Below, piece after piece: positions 1-11,344 of a stretch of DNA of 64,000 bases; the stretch's first letter is position 1; every line of letters starts with the position of its first letter. Source of the DNA: Pohlia nutans (Eukaryota; Streptophyta; Bryopsida; Bryales; Mniaceae); contig CM040091.1 of assembly GCA_022496805.1 (NCBI GenBank), positions 19,024,336-19,088,335 on the forward strand, given 5' to 3'. Both the position numbers and the translations under genes were made by a program. The notes beneath the pieces are model-generated. The model saw only the letters and a program-made list of their open reading frames with translations, searched no databases and had not been told where the DNA came from.

Positions 1-34
1 TTTGTCCAATACCCCTCGGGCTTTTAGGGGTTAA
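1..34. mobile_element. Right end of a TTAA-flanked element (cut by window edge)
   Basis: The sequence TTTTAGGGGTTAA at 22-34 matches the terminal inverted repeat of the TTAA element family found elsewhere in the window (for example 3061-3637). The body would lie left of position 1 and is not visible. Confidence 0.5.
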
Positions 35-150
35 AGATGATATTTTTAGGAGCCTGCTCTGTGGATGCTACATAGTTTATGAAGGCTGTTTACTATACAA
101 CATTTACAGCACATCAGCAATAAGTATGGTCTGAGACAACCGTTCGTAGC

Positions 151-342
151 ATGACTAACATGGAGAGAACTAGATTGGTTGTTTTTGTTATAGGGAAAGA
201 GTACTTCAACAATGCAAACATCAAAGTGGACTTGCTAGCTAGAGACGACGGACCTTGTATACAAGCCAACACTTGTTTTACCACCTTGCTTCTGCCACCG
301 TACAAGTCCTTGCAAAATATGATGCGGAAAATTAACATCTGA
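151..342 (+). pseudogene. Possible fragment of a HECT ubiquitin-ligase C-lobe
   Basis: A 63-codon open frame contains the block NTCFTTLLLPPYKS, which resembles the catalytic end of HECT E3 ligases. There the active cysteine sits in a TCF/TCL motif followed by a Leu-Pro-x-Tyr stretch; the candidate cysteine here is residue 42. The preceding VVFVIGK also resembles the HECT C-lobe. Nothing else of a HECT domain (about 350 residues) is visible around it and the frame closes right after, so if the match is real this is a relic. It could instead be chance similarity. Seen: the motif. Inferred: the family. Confidence 0.3.
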
Positions 343-3060
343 GCAACTATGGACATTAGTTATAGACGCCCATAAATTTTTGTATTATCATATGTTAGAT
401 GAGAAGTTTGATAGTTCTTTAACTACAATTATATGATTTTTCTCTATTTGATCTAGCAAAACCGTTGTGTGAAGGTGCATGAACAATGAGATAGACTCAA
501 GATATTACCCTAACAATATTGTTGATGATTTTGACGCCTTCAAAAACAATTGGGCATAGCAATACTGTAAGTATTACCGAGTACACCTGAAGGTCATGTA
601 TGTTTGTGGTCTTGAGAACACCAGGTACTGCTCATGCTTGTGGAACTCCAAGAACCAAGTTCGTTAGAGTCTAGGGTTCGATGGCCGACTTACATCACCA
701 AGTTACATGAAGTATTTAACCTCTTTTTTAACAAAAGAATCAATAAGAGTTTTTTAAGGTTAATGTGTGAATCAAACAATAGAAGAATGGGCGAAGATCT
801 TACAAAAGAAGATATTCTTTAAAAGAGGGAAGCGATGGAGGCTACACTTCTAACATTTTATACATACCACATTAAGAAAAACAATGTTTTTTTCCAGCAA
901 ATTTTTTGCAACTCTTCATCCTTGGTGCATGAAGAAATTATTAAGGTAAATTTAAAATCACTTAGAAAAATTAATGTCAACAATTAAAAAAGATGATATG
1001 TTAAAGACAACTCTCCAGACAATATTTCTATTTGAATTCAGCTGCATTAAAGAAAAGTATACAAGGCATTCTGTGAGAAATGAAATGATGTAGTATGAAA
1101 GAATATAGCGTGCTACAATGTAAAAATCAAATTTGTTCACAAGAGGAGGATTGGAGAGAAGCAAACAATTAATGTGGATTAATTTAGCAATGCAAGAGTT
1201 TTTGTCACATGATTTCACTAAAGCTTATGCCTTTAAAAAAACACCTATCAACTGAATTTGTAGTATGTATTTCTGAGTTTTAGAATATGATATTTTAGAT
1301 TTAGGAAATAATTCTTATTATTGAGAAAATATTTCCCATAGTCCAGGGAATATTTTTTAGGTTCAAAGAATCATTCATGAATATTGAGGTTTAAGGCATT
1401 TTTCTAAAACCTTGCACAATCAAGAAGATTTGAACAAAACAAGTGCGGAGTATTATGTGCAAAATGTGCTACGAACATAATTACAACAAGATTTTCGAGT
1501 ATCCAAGCAACCGGGAGGTAAACAATTAAGAAATGCATCTATAGAATCAATACTTCATTGTCCGCATTCCTAACAATCTATAATAATTCTTTAGCCGCCA
1601 AAAAAATATATCTTTCAAAAACAATACAATTGCTACCTTCTTATCTCTGTACTTAGTAGCATTTAAAATGCTATTATATTGTTCACACATATTTTCTTGA
1701 ATACTTGATTTTATCCTTTAGATAAGCTCAAAGGAAGTAAAATACTTTAAAAAAGTTGATAACCTCAAAAAAATTGAAATTGTCAAGATCTAAACCAATT
1801 GAAAAAAAAGGTTTTCAAACAAGGATTTAAAGAATTTGAGAAGAAGTGGAAGAAAATTAAAGTTGCATGTCATGGGGCCTTACGGTTAGGACTATTACCC
1901 TTATCAAAGATTATTGGAGATATCACCATGTCGACGAGACGCTAGTACCAAAGAAGAGCACCAAAAAGCCCTATGATCATATATTATGTGTCCTTTAAAA
2001 AAAATGTGTTTTGTTACACAAAACAACATTTATGATTAATTTTATTTTTAAATGAAATAATGTAATAACAAAATGCACATACATAACTTTAAACCACTAA
2101 CATTTATTATTATTAACGCAAAACATACATTGCTTATTTCAATGTGAAAATAATGACAATATATAACTCTCATGATGCATAAGTCTTTTATGTTTCACTC
2201 GTTTTTTGCAAATCGACCACCCAATGAGTCCTAACTCACAATCAAGTCCATCGAAACCCAAACACAATGCATAAACTTTTTATATTTTTTTATCAATATT
2301 ATAAAAAAAACTACTTTTTATGTTATCACCCATGTGACTTTCTTTCAATGTTATAAAAATTAATTAAATTTAATAAACATGTTTAAAATTCTTTGATTAT
2401 ATAAGATTGAGATTTATGACCTCATTAGATTAAGTCTTATACTTTTTAATGTATAGATTTTAGAAAAATAAAATAAAATAATATTTTAAAATTATATATA
2501 TACATATATATATTATGAATTTTATTGACATATATGAAATATTGTAAGTGAAAAATTGTTCAAAATTTAGAATAATTACATAAAAGAGTAATTTTTTTAA
2601 CGGTAAATATGATAAACATATATTTTTTATGCTTATATTTAGTTTTCAAGTGAATTTGAGAACAAAATCATGGCTTTATTTGAAAATTTGATTAGATTTA
2701 TATGAGAATATTTTTTTATTTGATTAAAATCTGGTTAGAATTCTATGAGAAAATCTCATTAAGATTATATGAGAATTCTATGAAAATTAAAATTTTAAGT
2801 TTTGTATTCATTCTTCATAGAATACTGAATTTGATTCTAGTTTTGAAACTAAAAATATATATGAAATTACATAGAAGAGATATCAAAGCTGAATATTATA
2901 ACCAACCAGCCTAGAAATAAGGCCTCGTCGACGTTTAAGATTGTGAAGTTTTGATGAGACATCTAATAGCTCAGTACTTCCATGGCTTTCTTCCAAAATT
3001 TGAAAAACACAGATTACTAGTTGAGTTTTCAAGAGTGGAAGCAAAGCATACTTCGGCAAA
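343..3060. other. AT-rich intergenic DNA, no gene seen
   Basis: Only short open frames without recognisable domains occur. Runs of A/T and short TA repeats (about 2490-2515) are frequent. I find no terminal repeats, tRNA or coding exons in it. Confidence 0.6.
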
Positions 3061-3637
3061 TTAACCCCTAAAGGATTAGAGGGTGTTGAACTTAGCTCTT
3101 GTTTTCTTGACTAGCTCTTGTAGTAAGCTCAATTTGACAATCGGAGTAAATTTGACGATTGGCAGTGTTGAAACTAAAGAAGACTTACGTAGGTTTTTTA
3201 TGAAAAAAGATCAACAAAATCGCATAACTTTTGAGAAAATGCCACCATTGAGAAGATTGATGGAACTTATTTGGTGTATTTTGTACACATACTGAAATTG
3301 GATTGTTCAAAAGTGCTCCAAAATTTTTGAAATTTTGATTGTGAATAAAATTCATTATTTTGAACATGTGGGAAAAATTTCAAGTAATTTGGAGGTGTGA
3401 AAAAGAAGATATGAGGGTCTGAAGTGACGCCAAAACATCCACTGTGCAACTCAAAAAAATCACCAAAAATCGCTCACTTGATGAATTTCCAATCAAGAAG
3501 TACCTACACATTTGGCTCTAAAAAAGAGCCAAGGTCTCTTTGTTGCTCATCTTACAATTCAAAGCCAAAGAAAATGAATTTCCCCACTTTCTAATTCCAA
3601 AAGCCGCTTGGGTGCCTTACGGTCCTTTAGGGGTTAA
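3061..3637 (+). mobile_element. TTAA-flanked MITE (piggyBac-like), family A copy 1
   Basis: The element starts TTAACCCCTAAAGGA and ends with the complement TCCTTTAGGGGTTAA, so 11 bp of inverted repeat are bracketed by TTAA on both sides. The 577-bp body lacks a coding gene. It is clearly homologous along its length to 47484-48116 in reverse orientation: both contain matching stretches such as GTTGAAACTAAAGAAGACTT and GAGAAGATTGATGGAA, and both finish with CCTTACGGTCCTTTAGGGG. This is a non-autonomous DNA element. TTAA target duplication plus CCC ends point to the piggyBac superfamily. Confidence 0.75.
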
Positions 3638-4765
3638 CCAAATGAGTCAACTTCCATTCAACTGATGCCTTGCCAGTCCCAACTGCCTTAAGCATCTATT
3701 GAAAGAGCTCTGCACAGATTTCAAATGTGGCAATAGTACAAGCCGACACGACTTCAAAGAAAAATCATAGCTTACTTCTTCTCGTAAAAAAAATGCAAAG
3801 CTTCTAATAAGTGAATTAAAGAAACTCCAACAGATCTTTCAAAGCTAGCTCCACCAATCCAACTTCACTATGCATTGGAGCAAAAATCGCGCACACAGAG
3901 AGAGAGAGAGCACGCTAGGGTTAAGACCGACAACAATAAGAACGCATCCAATATAGAAAGATGGAGGTGTAGACGCAACTCATGTCTACTGCCACAGCAT
4001 GCAATTCAAAAAATAAGGAATGCGGTAAGAGAACAAAGAGTGTAGTCAAAGCTTAGGGTTTGAGGTGTTGCCCTCACATGAAACAGATGGACAAAGACGA
4101 TGAACTCACATAGACAGTATAGATGGATTGTCGGGTAGATGGGATGTATTTTGGCTCAAATTTTAAAAAATGTATGCATACGAATACAAGTTGATACCCC
4201 ATTGAAATATACTAACCACCCGATATCCACTTGTTGGATATAATTTTCCCAGGGTTCATCAAATCTTTCCCGGGGTACATAGCATTTTTCCATGGTATAT
4301 AGCATCTTCCCCGGGATATAAAGCATCTTTTTCAAGGTATAGAGAATGTTATCCAAGGCGCAAAGCATCTTAAGCATCTTTTCCAGGATATAGAGAATGT
4401 TACCTAGGATGCAGAACATCTTCCATGGGGTACCAAAAAAATGTCAATTTCTAGCCTTTTTGGCATTCCATAGAGGAGTAGCAGGAAAAAGAAAGACAGA
4501 GGCGAGTTGTTAACTTCTAGTTGCTTGACCTCTAATTAAGGCAAGTTTGCACCTGGCCTTATGTAAGTTCTGTGCTTAAAAGATAAGAGCAGTCCTACTC
4601 AGTCGAGCCTATTATGTTCACACTGCAGCTGTGTGTGGTTCAGGCTTTTATACAAATCCGAGTGAAATACGTATTTGATGTCTAATATGATTGTCATTTC
4701 TGTATTTTGTCTGCCACGTCGATGATTTATCCCGTTGCTGCGTAGTGAGCGGTCACACCAGCATA
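3638..4765. other. Intergenic DNA without a recognised gene
   Basis: It contains an (AG)n run near 3897-3911 and the 21-bp tandem repeat listed separately. The short open frame on the minus strand at 4156-4419 is only that repeat read as protein. Confidence 0.5.
4266..4432. repeat. 21-bp degenerate tandem repeat, about 8 units
   Basis: Units follow the pattern TTCCCCGGGATATAAAGCATC with about 25-40% divergence; one short partial unit is inserted near 4370. The period is a multiple of three, so the minus strand reads as heptads of the type MLYIPGK, which creates a spurious ORF. Confidence 0.7.
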
Positions 4766-5780
4766 GGGGATGTTTAGCAAAACTTTTTGTCTTATCAGCT
4801 CCTCCCTTTCTTGTCTCGCTGAAATGTTCCATCGTCTTCCTCTCGAGTTTCTTGCGCGCATACGAATCAGCAGAGGAGTTTGCTGCATTTGTAGTTCAGC
4901 GCTCCCTTCGCTATGTCGTCCCTCTGTCCTCGCAAAATTTCTGCGCTGTTGGCCGCGGTTTAGTCGGAGGATTCGGTGCTTCGAGAGGGAGATGTTGCCG
5001 CTTATGTACTGAATCGCTGTGCGTCCGGCTATTATTTCTTGCGCACTTGTGATCGCAAAGCTTTTTGTAGACTTTGGAGGTTTTGTGGGCGCGTCGGTGT
5101 CATTTGCGGAGGTATGTCGGTCTTTGTGTTTTTAAATTGTTCTTCCGCTGTTTTTCTTGTTTTTCCTTTACGGGAAGTCGCTGCTTGTAGAGGGTGTATC
5201 TGTCCGATCGTTTGCGCCTTGTAGTCTGGGAGTTTGAGTCGGAAAAGAGGGGTGTTCTGTAGGGTTTAGGGTTTTTTAAGTCGCCATGCGCTCCGCTGAT
5301 CTAAACAATCCGTAATGCATTTGCATGAGTTTCCTTCAGGTTTTACGGTCTGTACTCGTTGCAGCAATATTGATTGACGGTGCGCTTGTGCAATTGCAAA
5401 AAGCGATTCTGTAGAGCTATTGTCCTCCCCGCACTGTGGCGCATCGTATCACAGGTAAATTTTCGTTAAAATTTTTTTTGGGCCCGTCTTCTTCTGTTTT
5501 TGTTTACTTCAGTTCATTTTTGAAGATCTTATTTTCTTTCATCCGCCAACGTCGACTGCTTTAACCGCAGGCTATTGGTGCTGTGATCTAGTGTGTACGC
5601 TTGGAGTAACAGACTCCTCAGTGTCAACACCCAGCTATCTAGTGCTTCGGAAGTTTTAATCAGGGACTACGTTCATATTCGACATAATCAAAGGTGAGAA
5701 TTTCCGTCATTCTTTCTCTACTCTTCAATTGTGTGTTAGATTTGTAATTTTTATTTCACTTCTACGGTGCTTTCACATGT

Positions 5781-5840
5781 CCGAGTATGACAGCGTACTT
5801 ATCATGGGATCCGAGTATGACAGGGTACTTATCATGGGTA
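5781..5840. repeat. Two-copy 30-bp tandem repeat
   Basis: The unit CCGAGTATGACAGSGTACTT followed by ATCATGGG occurs twice with one or two differences, inside the left part of the Harbinger element upstream of the transposase. Confidence 0.8.
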
Positions 5841-6020
5841 CTTATTTTTAGGATTACGGCAGATTACGTTGTATGATACAAAAGTCATGTTTTGCGTGTT
5901 ACTGTTTAAACTTCGAACACTTTGCATTGAATGTACTGGTTCAATTTCTAAAATGCAGTTACTTCTTGTACATGTGCTTGTTTAGGCGGCATAATGGACA
6001 CTGTAATGTAGCCGGGATCA

Positions 6021-7324
6021 TTGTTCACTATGACGGCCTGGATTCTCTTGCAACTTCTTCAGGAGCCTCACTGTGCGGCACTTGGGTCCAATTCTCGTGA
6101 ACCAGAGGAGGACACTGAAGATCCCTTTGTAGGGTTTGTTGGTTCCCTAATGGAGCCTTTGCATGATGCAAACTCTCTTTTCAGGGAGGGGCTTTACAAT
6201 TACCGCTTATGCACACTGGTGAGCACGTTTGATGAAGACCTCAGGTTTTGGGTGAGACCTCGCTCAACCACATGGTTTTCAAGATTCCTTCTTGAACTGT
6301 ACGATGATCAACGTTGGATCCAGATGTTTAGAATGTCGAAAAATTCAGTCATTGCTTTGTCGGGGTTGTTGAAGCCACATTTCCAACGCCATGATACAAG
6401 ATACCGGATTGCTATCCCTGTCTTGATACGGGTTGCCTGCACATTGTTTAAGTTAACACACGGTGCTAGCCTCGTCATATGTAGTGAGATGTTTGCAATA
6501 GGCAAGAGTACCGTGTCAATTGTGTTGCGCGAAGTAGTACATGCTATAAACGATAGTATGCGCCATGAGATAACGTGGCCATCCGGTGAGAGGCTTAGGC
6601 AATGTCAAACGGATTTCAAGCGTTTGTGTGGTCTTCCTGCTGTTGTTGGAGCCATAGATGGCACTCATGTGTGCATCTCGAAACCGCAGATTATTACTAT
6701 TTCAAATTGGGTGGGTACACTATTAACTGTCAGGCTGTTGTAGATAGCAACAAACGCTTCCTAGACTTGTTCCTTGGCATGCCCGGTTCCACCAACAATT
6801 CTTGTATGTTGAGGAGGTCTTTTTTGCATTATTAAGGAATGCATAACAATTTGTTCGATAGACATGTTGGAGTGGATGGCTTCTCTCCTTTCCTGATTGG
6901 AGACTCGGGCTACCCATTGCTACCGTGGCTGATGGTACCACATCGTGGGCCTGGTCAATTGAGTATGGCCAAACAACTCTTCAATAGACGGTTGAGGAGG
7001 GGTAGGTGTGTAGTGGAGAATGCCAAAGGCATTCTTAAACAGACTTTTAGAGAGTTGTTAGTCAAGTCCCAGTTGCATATCACATTTCTTCCACATGTGA
7101 TTATGTGTTGTGCGATTCTCCATAACGTCCTTCTTGGGCAGTCCCATGAGGAGGTGGAGCAACTACTAGAAGTTCTACGCCTCGAAGGCTTGGACGGGGA
7201 GGTCATTGATGAGGACGGAGGGGCGGACAATTCTCCTAATACAAATGCAGATGACCGGGTGTTGGCTAGGGGTACCGAGATCCGAAGAGAATTGGGCCTC
7301 TACCTGAGCATGCAACGACAGTAA
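6021..7324 (+). pseudogene. PIF/Harbinger transposase, DDE_4 type, inactivated
   Basis: DDE-type endonuclease that would cut and move the element; family members act in the nucleus with a Myb-like partner. The first frame (6021-6743) carries the N-terminal region with RFWVRPRSTTWF, a helix-turn-helix-like stretch (IGKSTVSIVLREV) and the first catalytic Asp in AIDGTH. At about 6684-6688 a one-base loss shifts the frame; the protein continues one frame over with DYYYFKLGGYTINCQAVVD and PGSTNNS. An in-frame TAA at 6833-6835 interrupts it again, after which the same frame continues (6839-7324) with the second Asp in IGDSGYPL and the third catalytic residue in VVENAKGILK. The total is about 430 codons, as expected. 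So all three catalytic acids survive, but one frameshift and one stop make it a pseudogene unless recoded. Confidence 0.9.
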
Positions 7325-7497
7325 GTCCCATGAACATACTCGGTGAGCATTCTACCAAAATCGTGCATTCATTGAATTCTAAATGGAAGTTGAAATAATA
7401 AACTCACGCTTGCATAGTCATAGTGTTTTGTAGAATGTGCATGCTTTGTATTAGTTTGCATTGTAGACATACAATTACATTCAATGCAATTCTATGT

Positions 7498-8904
7498 CTA
7501 ACACAATCTACTAAATTCTCTACAGGTATGGCATTCATGGAGCAAGCCGCTGGTACTGTGTGGAAAGTGGCTGGGATGTCCAGGAAAGCTGGCAGCAAGA
7601 TTGAGTTGGCCGCTTGCTCTGTGGGCTGGCTGTAGTGGTTGCTGGCCGGCAGCATTGAGGTCCACAACATTTGTATTCTGCGCCCGAGGTGTTGATAGTG
7701 GCACTGATGGGTACATAAAATCTCTGTTGTTTGATAAAGAGCTGCTCAAAACATTTGAAAGTTGTGCCAAGCAGGAGACCATTTCTCCTTGCTTTAGAAT
7801 GCTCAATCGGGCATTATCATTCGCAATGGCTGCATTCTCATAAAGTCTCCTATCCTTTTTGCGCTGGTACGACAATTGTTCACTGAAAAGCTTTAATTGA
7901 ACTTCAATCTTAGATCTCTCTCTCGATCTCTCTAGTTCACGTGTAGCTTCCGCTATGTCATTCATTTGCTGTGTCATTGCTGCTCCTGTGGCTTTTGTAG
8001 CATCAGCTATAATCGCATGCCCCAACACACTCTTTCGTTTCACTGCTGTATTTCTTGAGCGACGTTGAACACCAAAGTGTGAGGTTTTAGAAGAGCTAAT
8101 GTAGTGTGGTGTGATACCTGGGGGGAGGCCGCTGTATGGCCTAGAGTTTGAAGTGGCGGCATGTTCACTTGGACCGGCAACGCGCGATGGTGTGGACGAC
8201 GTCGGTCGTGGCGAGCGAGGCGGTGTAGAATCATCAGTTGCCTGCACATGGTCCGGTGGAGGGTAGTCCATCAGATCCTTGGTATCCGGCTCACTGTCTC
8301 CATCAAACTCATGTTGTGATTACGATTGTGGTGCTCTGTAATTGCTGTCATTTGGTGCTAACATGTCCGTCACATGGGGGGGCTGAATCATCGGGCGATT
8401 GCCACCCGGATTGCCATACCATTCGTGAATGGCCTCATACGTGTCTTGTGCAAAGATTTTCGGGAGACCTTTGGCCTTCCTCTCAGCTGGACTGAGGTCC
8501 GAGTAATCTAGTACGTTGCGCCCCGTTCTACTCAGATAGTCGTCGATTCGTTTGTAGTCAGGAACGATCTGATTCCACTTAGTCTTGCACGCCGAGCCAT
8601 CACGTAGTATGGGGGAAAAACTTGCACTCTTCACGAAGTGAGAAATCTGGATCCATTTTCTAGTATCTGGAGTCATGAGATCCTTACCATCAACCGTGTT
8701 AAGCTCTTGTAGGTACATTTCGCGCTTTGCCGCAATTAGAGCCGCTATTTCTTGCGAAAGCCAGTTGGGACCGCGATCCTTGCGCGCACGCTTTGTTGGA
8801 CTTGGGCCTGTAGGAACTAGCATGACTGGTGGCGGGGCACGCGGGAGTGCAGACAATCCAATCCCCCGAGCCATAGGCCGTGTCGGTGTGAAACTAGTGT
8901 GCAT
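7498..8904 (-). pseudogene. Myb/SANT-like (trihelix-type) Harbinger partner protein, one premature stop
   Basis: This is the DNA-binding partner that Harbinger elements encode to bring the transposase to the nucleus and the element ends. From Met at 8904 the N-terminal part has a basic patch (KRARKDRGPNW) and a trihelix-like domain with WLSQEIAALIAAKREMY and CKTKWNQIVPDYKRIDDYLS. An in-frame TAA at about 8320-8322 ends the first part (194 codons), yet the same frame continues without a shift into a Pro/Ser-rich linker (MDYPPPDHV) and a charged coiled-coil region (ATRELERSRERSKIEVQLKL), typical of these proteins. Only this one stop separates the halves. The C-terminal border near 7498 is uncertain and an upstream exon is possible (a splice-acceptor-like TTACAG lies just before the start). 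Confidence 0.75.
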
Positions 8905-9726
8905 AGTGGAACCTGTAATGACATGTATATGTTAGAATGACAATTTTTTTGAAACAATACTTATTGAAGCATCGGAGAGTTGTTTTGTGCTGTGCATGTC
9001 CCATTTCAACAACGAAACTAATTTTTCATTCTCAAAGTCATTTCTATTAAAAACAAGGAGGTGTTCAAAACGTACCATCAGCAGAGAAAGCAATGGGACG
9101 TATGGGGCCAGAGTACAAGTGCGGGTCCATGCGATTGTCCATGGCACAGATAAGTTTCCGGCACCTAGCAAACAAAGGAGGACATACAGTTAGGGTTACA
9201 TTTGAATGTCACAGTGAAACTTCTATGGAATCATGATGAATGCTTTGGAATTTTTTTGTGAACGGAAACAAGGCCGTCTATCATAGACATGACTATGAAT
9301 GGAATAAATTAGGGCTGAAAGGGAGGAACTTAAAGAATCACGCAGTAATTACAGTTTGGGGTCAATTTTTTTTCTTTTCATAACAAAATGGAGATAATGC
9401 TAGAGATATGATCCTGGATCATGCATGCACGAATATTACTCAAACCCTAAACATGCAGTAGATTGCATGAGTTCAGCATGAACAACTCGTTTATGTTGTA
9501 CTCTCCACTGTTCCAATGGTTAATAGTTGAGAGGAGACAACGTTATCAGTGAATCAGGAAGTCCTTAAAAAACAAAAATTGGACACCTCTCATCAATGTT
9601 TTTCATGGAATGCAGCAACGTACCTGGATTGCGACCGCCGATACAGAAGTGCCGACGGTTTGAGAACTACTGATAAGTTTCTGCACTGCAAATTCCGCCC
9701 AATGTTACAATAGTATGAGTTTGCAG

Positions 9727-9756
<30 letters not shown>
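9727..9756. repeat. Poly(A) tract, 30 bases
   Basis: Uninterrupted A run on the + strand in the right non-coding part of the Harbinger element. It gives rise to poly-Phe reading frames on the opposite strand, which are not genes. Confidence 0.95.
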
Positions 9757-9758
<2 letters not shown>

Positions 9759-10446
9759 GCTCTGTAAAGTGATGATGCATGAGACTGAATTGCAATGCTG
9801 ATTACATGAGTGCAACAATCGATTTCCAAGGAATAGTTCTGATTCTCTGTTAGCGCAAATACGGTTGTAGTACACACAGCTGCATGGGCAATCGAAAAAA
9901 ACGTGCATGTCGAAGAACCGCTGACCATTTTTTGATCGGCAGTGCAAATCCGTACCTAAAGTGCGAGCGCCGCTACAACAAAATCGACTGCTTGTAAACT
10001 GCGGAGGTACGTTTCTGAACACCTCCATTTATATTGATCGCTTGGAACTTGCATCCGCTTGCTGTGCTCGGAGCGCTGAAGTGTGCGTTGCAAAACTTTA
10101 GGAACTCGCTCCGAAGTAGCAGGATTTGTAGGGTCTTATCTAGCTGCGATCTTTCGTAATGTGCCACGGCGAGGCCGATTACGTAGCATCGCAACTACAT
10201 GCGATGAATCTATGAAATCAGAAGATTTGCAATTACGTAAAAGCTGCCACTAGTGCCGAAATTTTCTCAATTGTCAAAACTACTTTTTGGCAAAAGCCGC
10301 TCCTATCTCCCTGCCACATCGTCCTCCACGTAGGTTTGGCATTCCACAACCACCGTGGGTGTGAACACGCGATAAGATACTGCTGTAAGAACGACACTCT
10401 TATCGCTGCCAAACACCAAGTGCGAACATACCTTTAGTAATATATA

Positions 10447-10590
10447 GCTAACCTCTGGTTTGTTAAACTCTGCATGATTAACCTCTTGATAGTTAACTTC
10501 TGGCTAGTCAACCTCTAGTTAGTTAACCTCTAGGTAGTCAACCTTGGGTTAGTTAACCCTTAACTAGTTAATCTCGGGTTAGTTAACGGG
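10447..10590. repeat. 15-bp minisatellite, about 9.5 units
   Basis: Units of the type GTTAACCTCTAGTTA are repeated head to tail with moderate divergence, directly after the right end of the Harbinger element. Each unit contains a GTTAAC-like palindrome. Confidence 0.85.
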
Positions 10591-10779
10591 GTCAATGAAG
10601 TCTAGTACACTCCTGAGATGACTACACCAATTATTGTCTTTACTATCGGTGAGTCACATAATTAGTATAAGGTTTTATGCCAATCTTCACACTAATTTCA
10701 ATTCATACATCTCAAATTAGTCTGAGTGAGACCTCACAAACCCAAATTTTTTTACCACCTTTTTGTAGGGTTTTCACGA

Positions 10780-11344
10780 GGCTTGAGGGTGCAAGCTTTT
10801 CGTGAGCTCTTCAATTTTTGAGAATTGCAAAGATCCATTATAAAATACACTTAGGAGGAGCTTGATGTATGAATGAAAGTTGTACATTGTAAATTTTGGA
10901 TTTTATCCATACGGTTAAATCTATGACAACCGTCACCAATATTTTTGTATAAAATTTGTAAACCAATTTCGAAACTCTTCTTTAGTATGATTACAAACAA
11001 AGTATTGACAATCTCTGGATAAAATTTGTTGTGATGGGTTGAAATGTAATACTCTAAGTGATATTTGGAGATATTTTGGTTGCTTAATTTTATGAGTTGG
11101 TTTTTTCAAGAGCACTTTTGAATTGAGATCTCAGAAATTTTTAATGAATCACTTCTACATGAAAAGAGGCATAAACAAATCATAAATCATCTTTTTTCCA
11201 CAAAGTTCACACATGCATGAAGCTATCTTGCCATAGAATTTTGTAGTATTATTTTGACTTGCAAATAGTGGCTTGATGAATGAAATTTCAATGATATTTA
11301 TCATTTGTCATTTAGAATATGGACGCTTAGTCCTTTAGGGGTTG
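10780..11344 (-). mobile_element. TTAA-flanked MITE, family B copy (left end decayed)
   Basis: The right end reads TCCTTTAGGGGTTGA at 11330-11344 (TTGA instead of TTAA). The body matches 21710-22276 in reverse orientation and 52789-53351 in the same orientation, for example the shared stretch TGGTTGCTTAATTTTATGAG followed by a T run and CAAGAGCACTTTTG. No intact TTAACCCC is left at the upstream end, so that border is approximate. Confidence 0.65.

Larger units (their letters stand above)
4766..10434. mobile_element. PIF/Harbinger DNA transposon, near-complete but decayed
   Basis: The element holds the two genes typical of Harbinger: a DDE transposase (6021-7324, +) and a Myb/SANT-like DNA-binding partner (7498-8904, -), arranged tail to tail. 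The left end reads GGGGATGTTTAGCA near 4767. The right end, read inward, starts GGTATGTTCGCA near 10434 next to TTA. Both resemble the GG-x-x-TGTTTGGC ends of the superfamily but match each other poorly, so the borders are approximate. Near the right end GCGATAAGA (about 10371) and TCTTATCGC (about 10401) form subterminal inverted repeats. The non-coding flanks (4766-6020 and 8905-10434) are less AT-rich than the surroundings. About 5.7 kb, a normal length for the group. Confidence 0.55.

Noticed and set aside
4735..5224. Overlapping Cys/Phe-rich frames on the + strand
   Set aside because: They lie in the left non-coding part of the Harbinger element, change frame repeatedly and match no family I know.
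9593..10028. Minus-strand frames of 111 and 107 codons with poly-Phe
   Set aside because: They are created by the poly(A) tract at 9727-9756.
10447..10590. Possible CRISPR-like array
   Set aside because: The units are contiguous 15-mers without unique spacers; this is a minisatellite in a plant genome.
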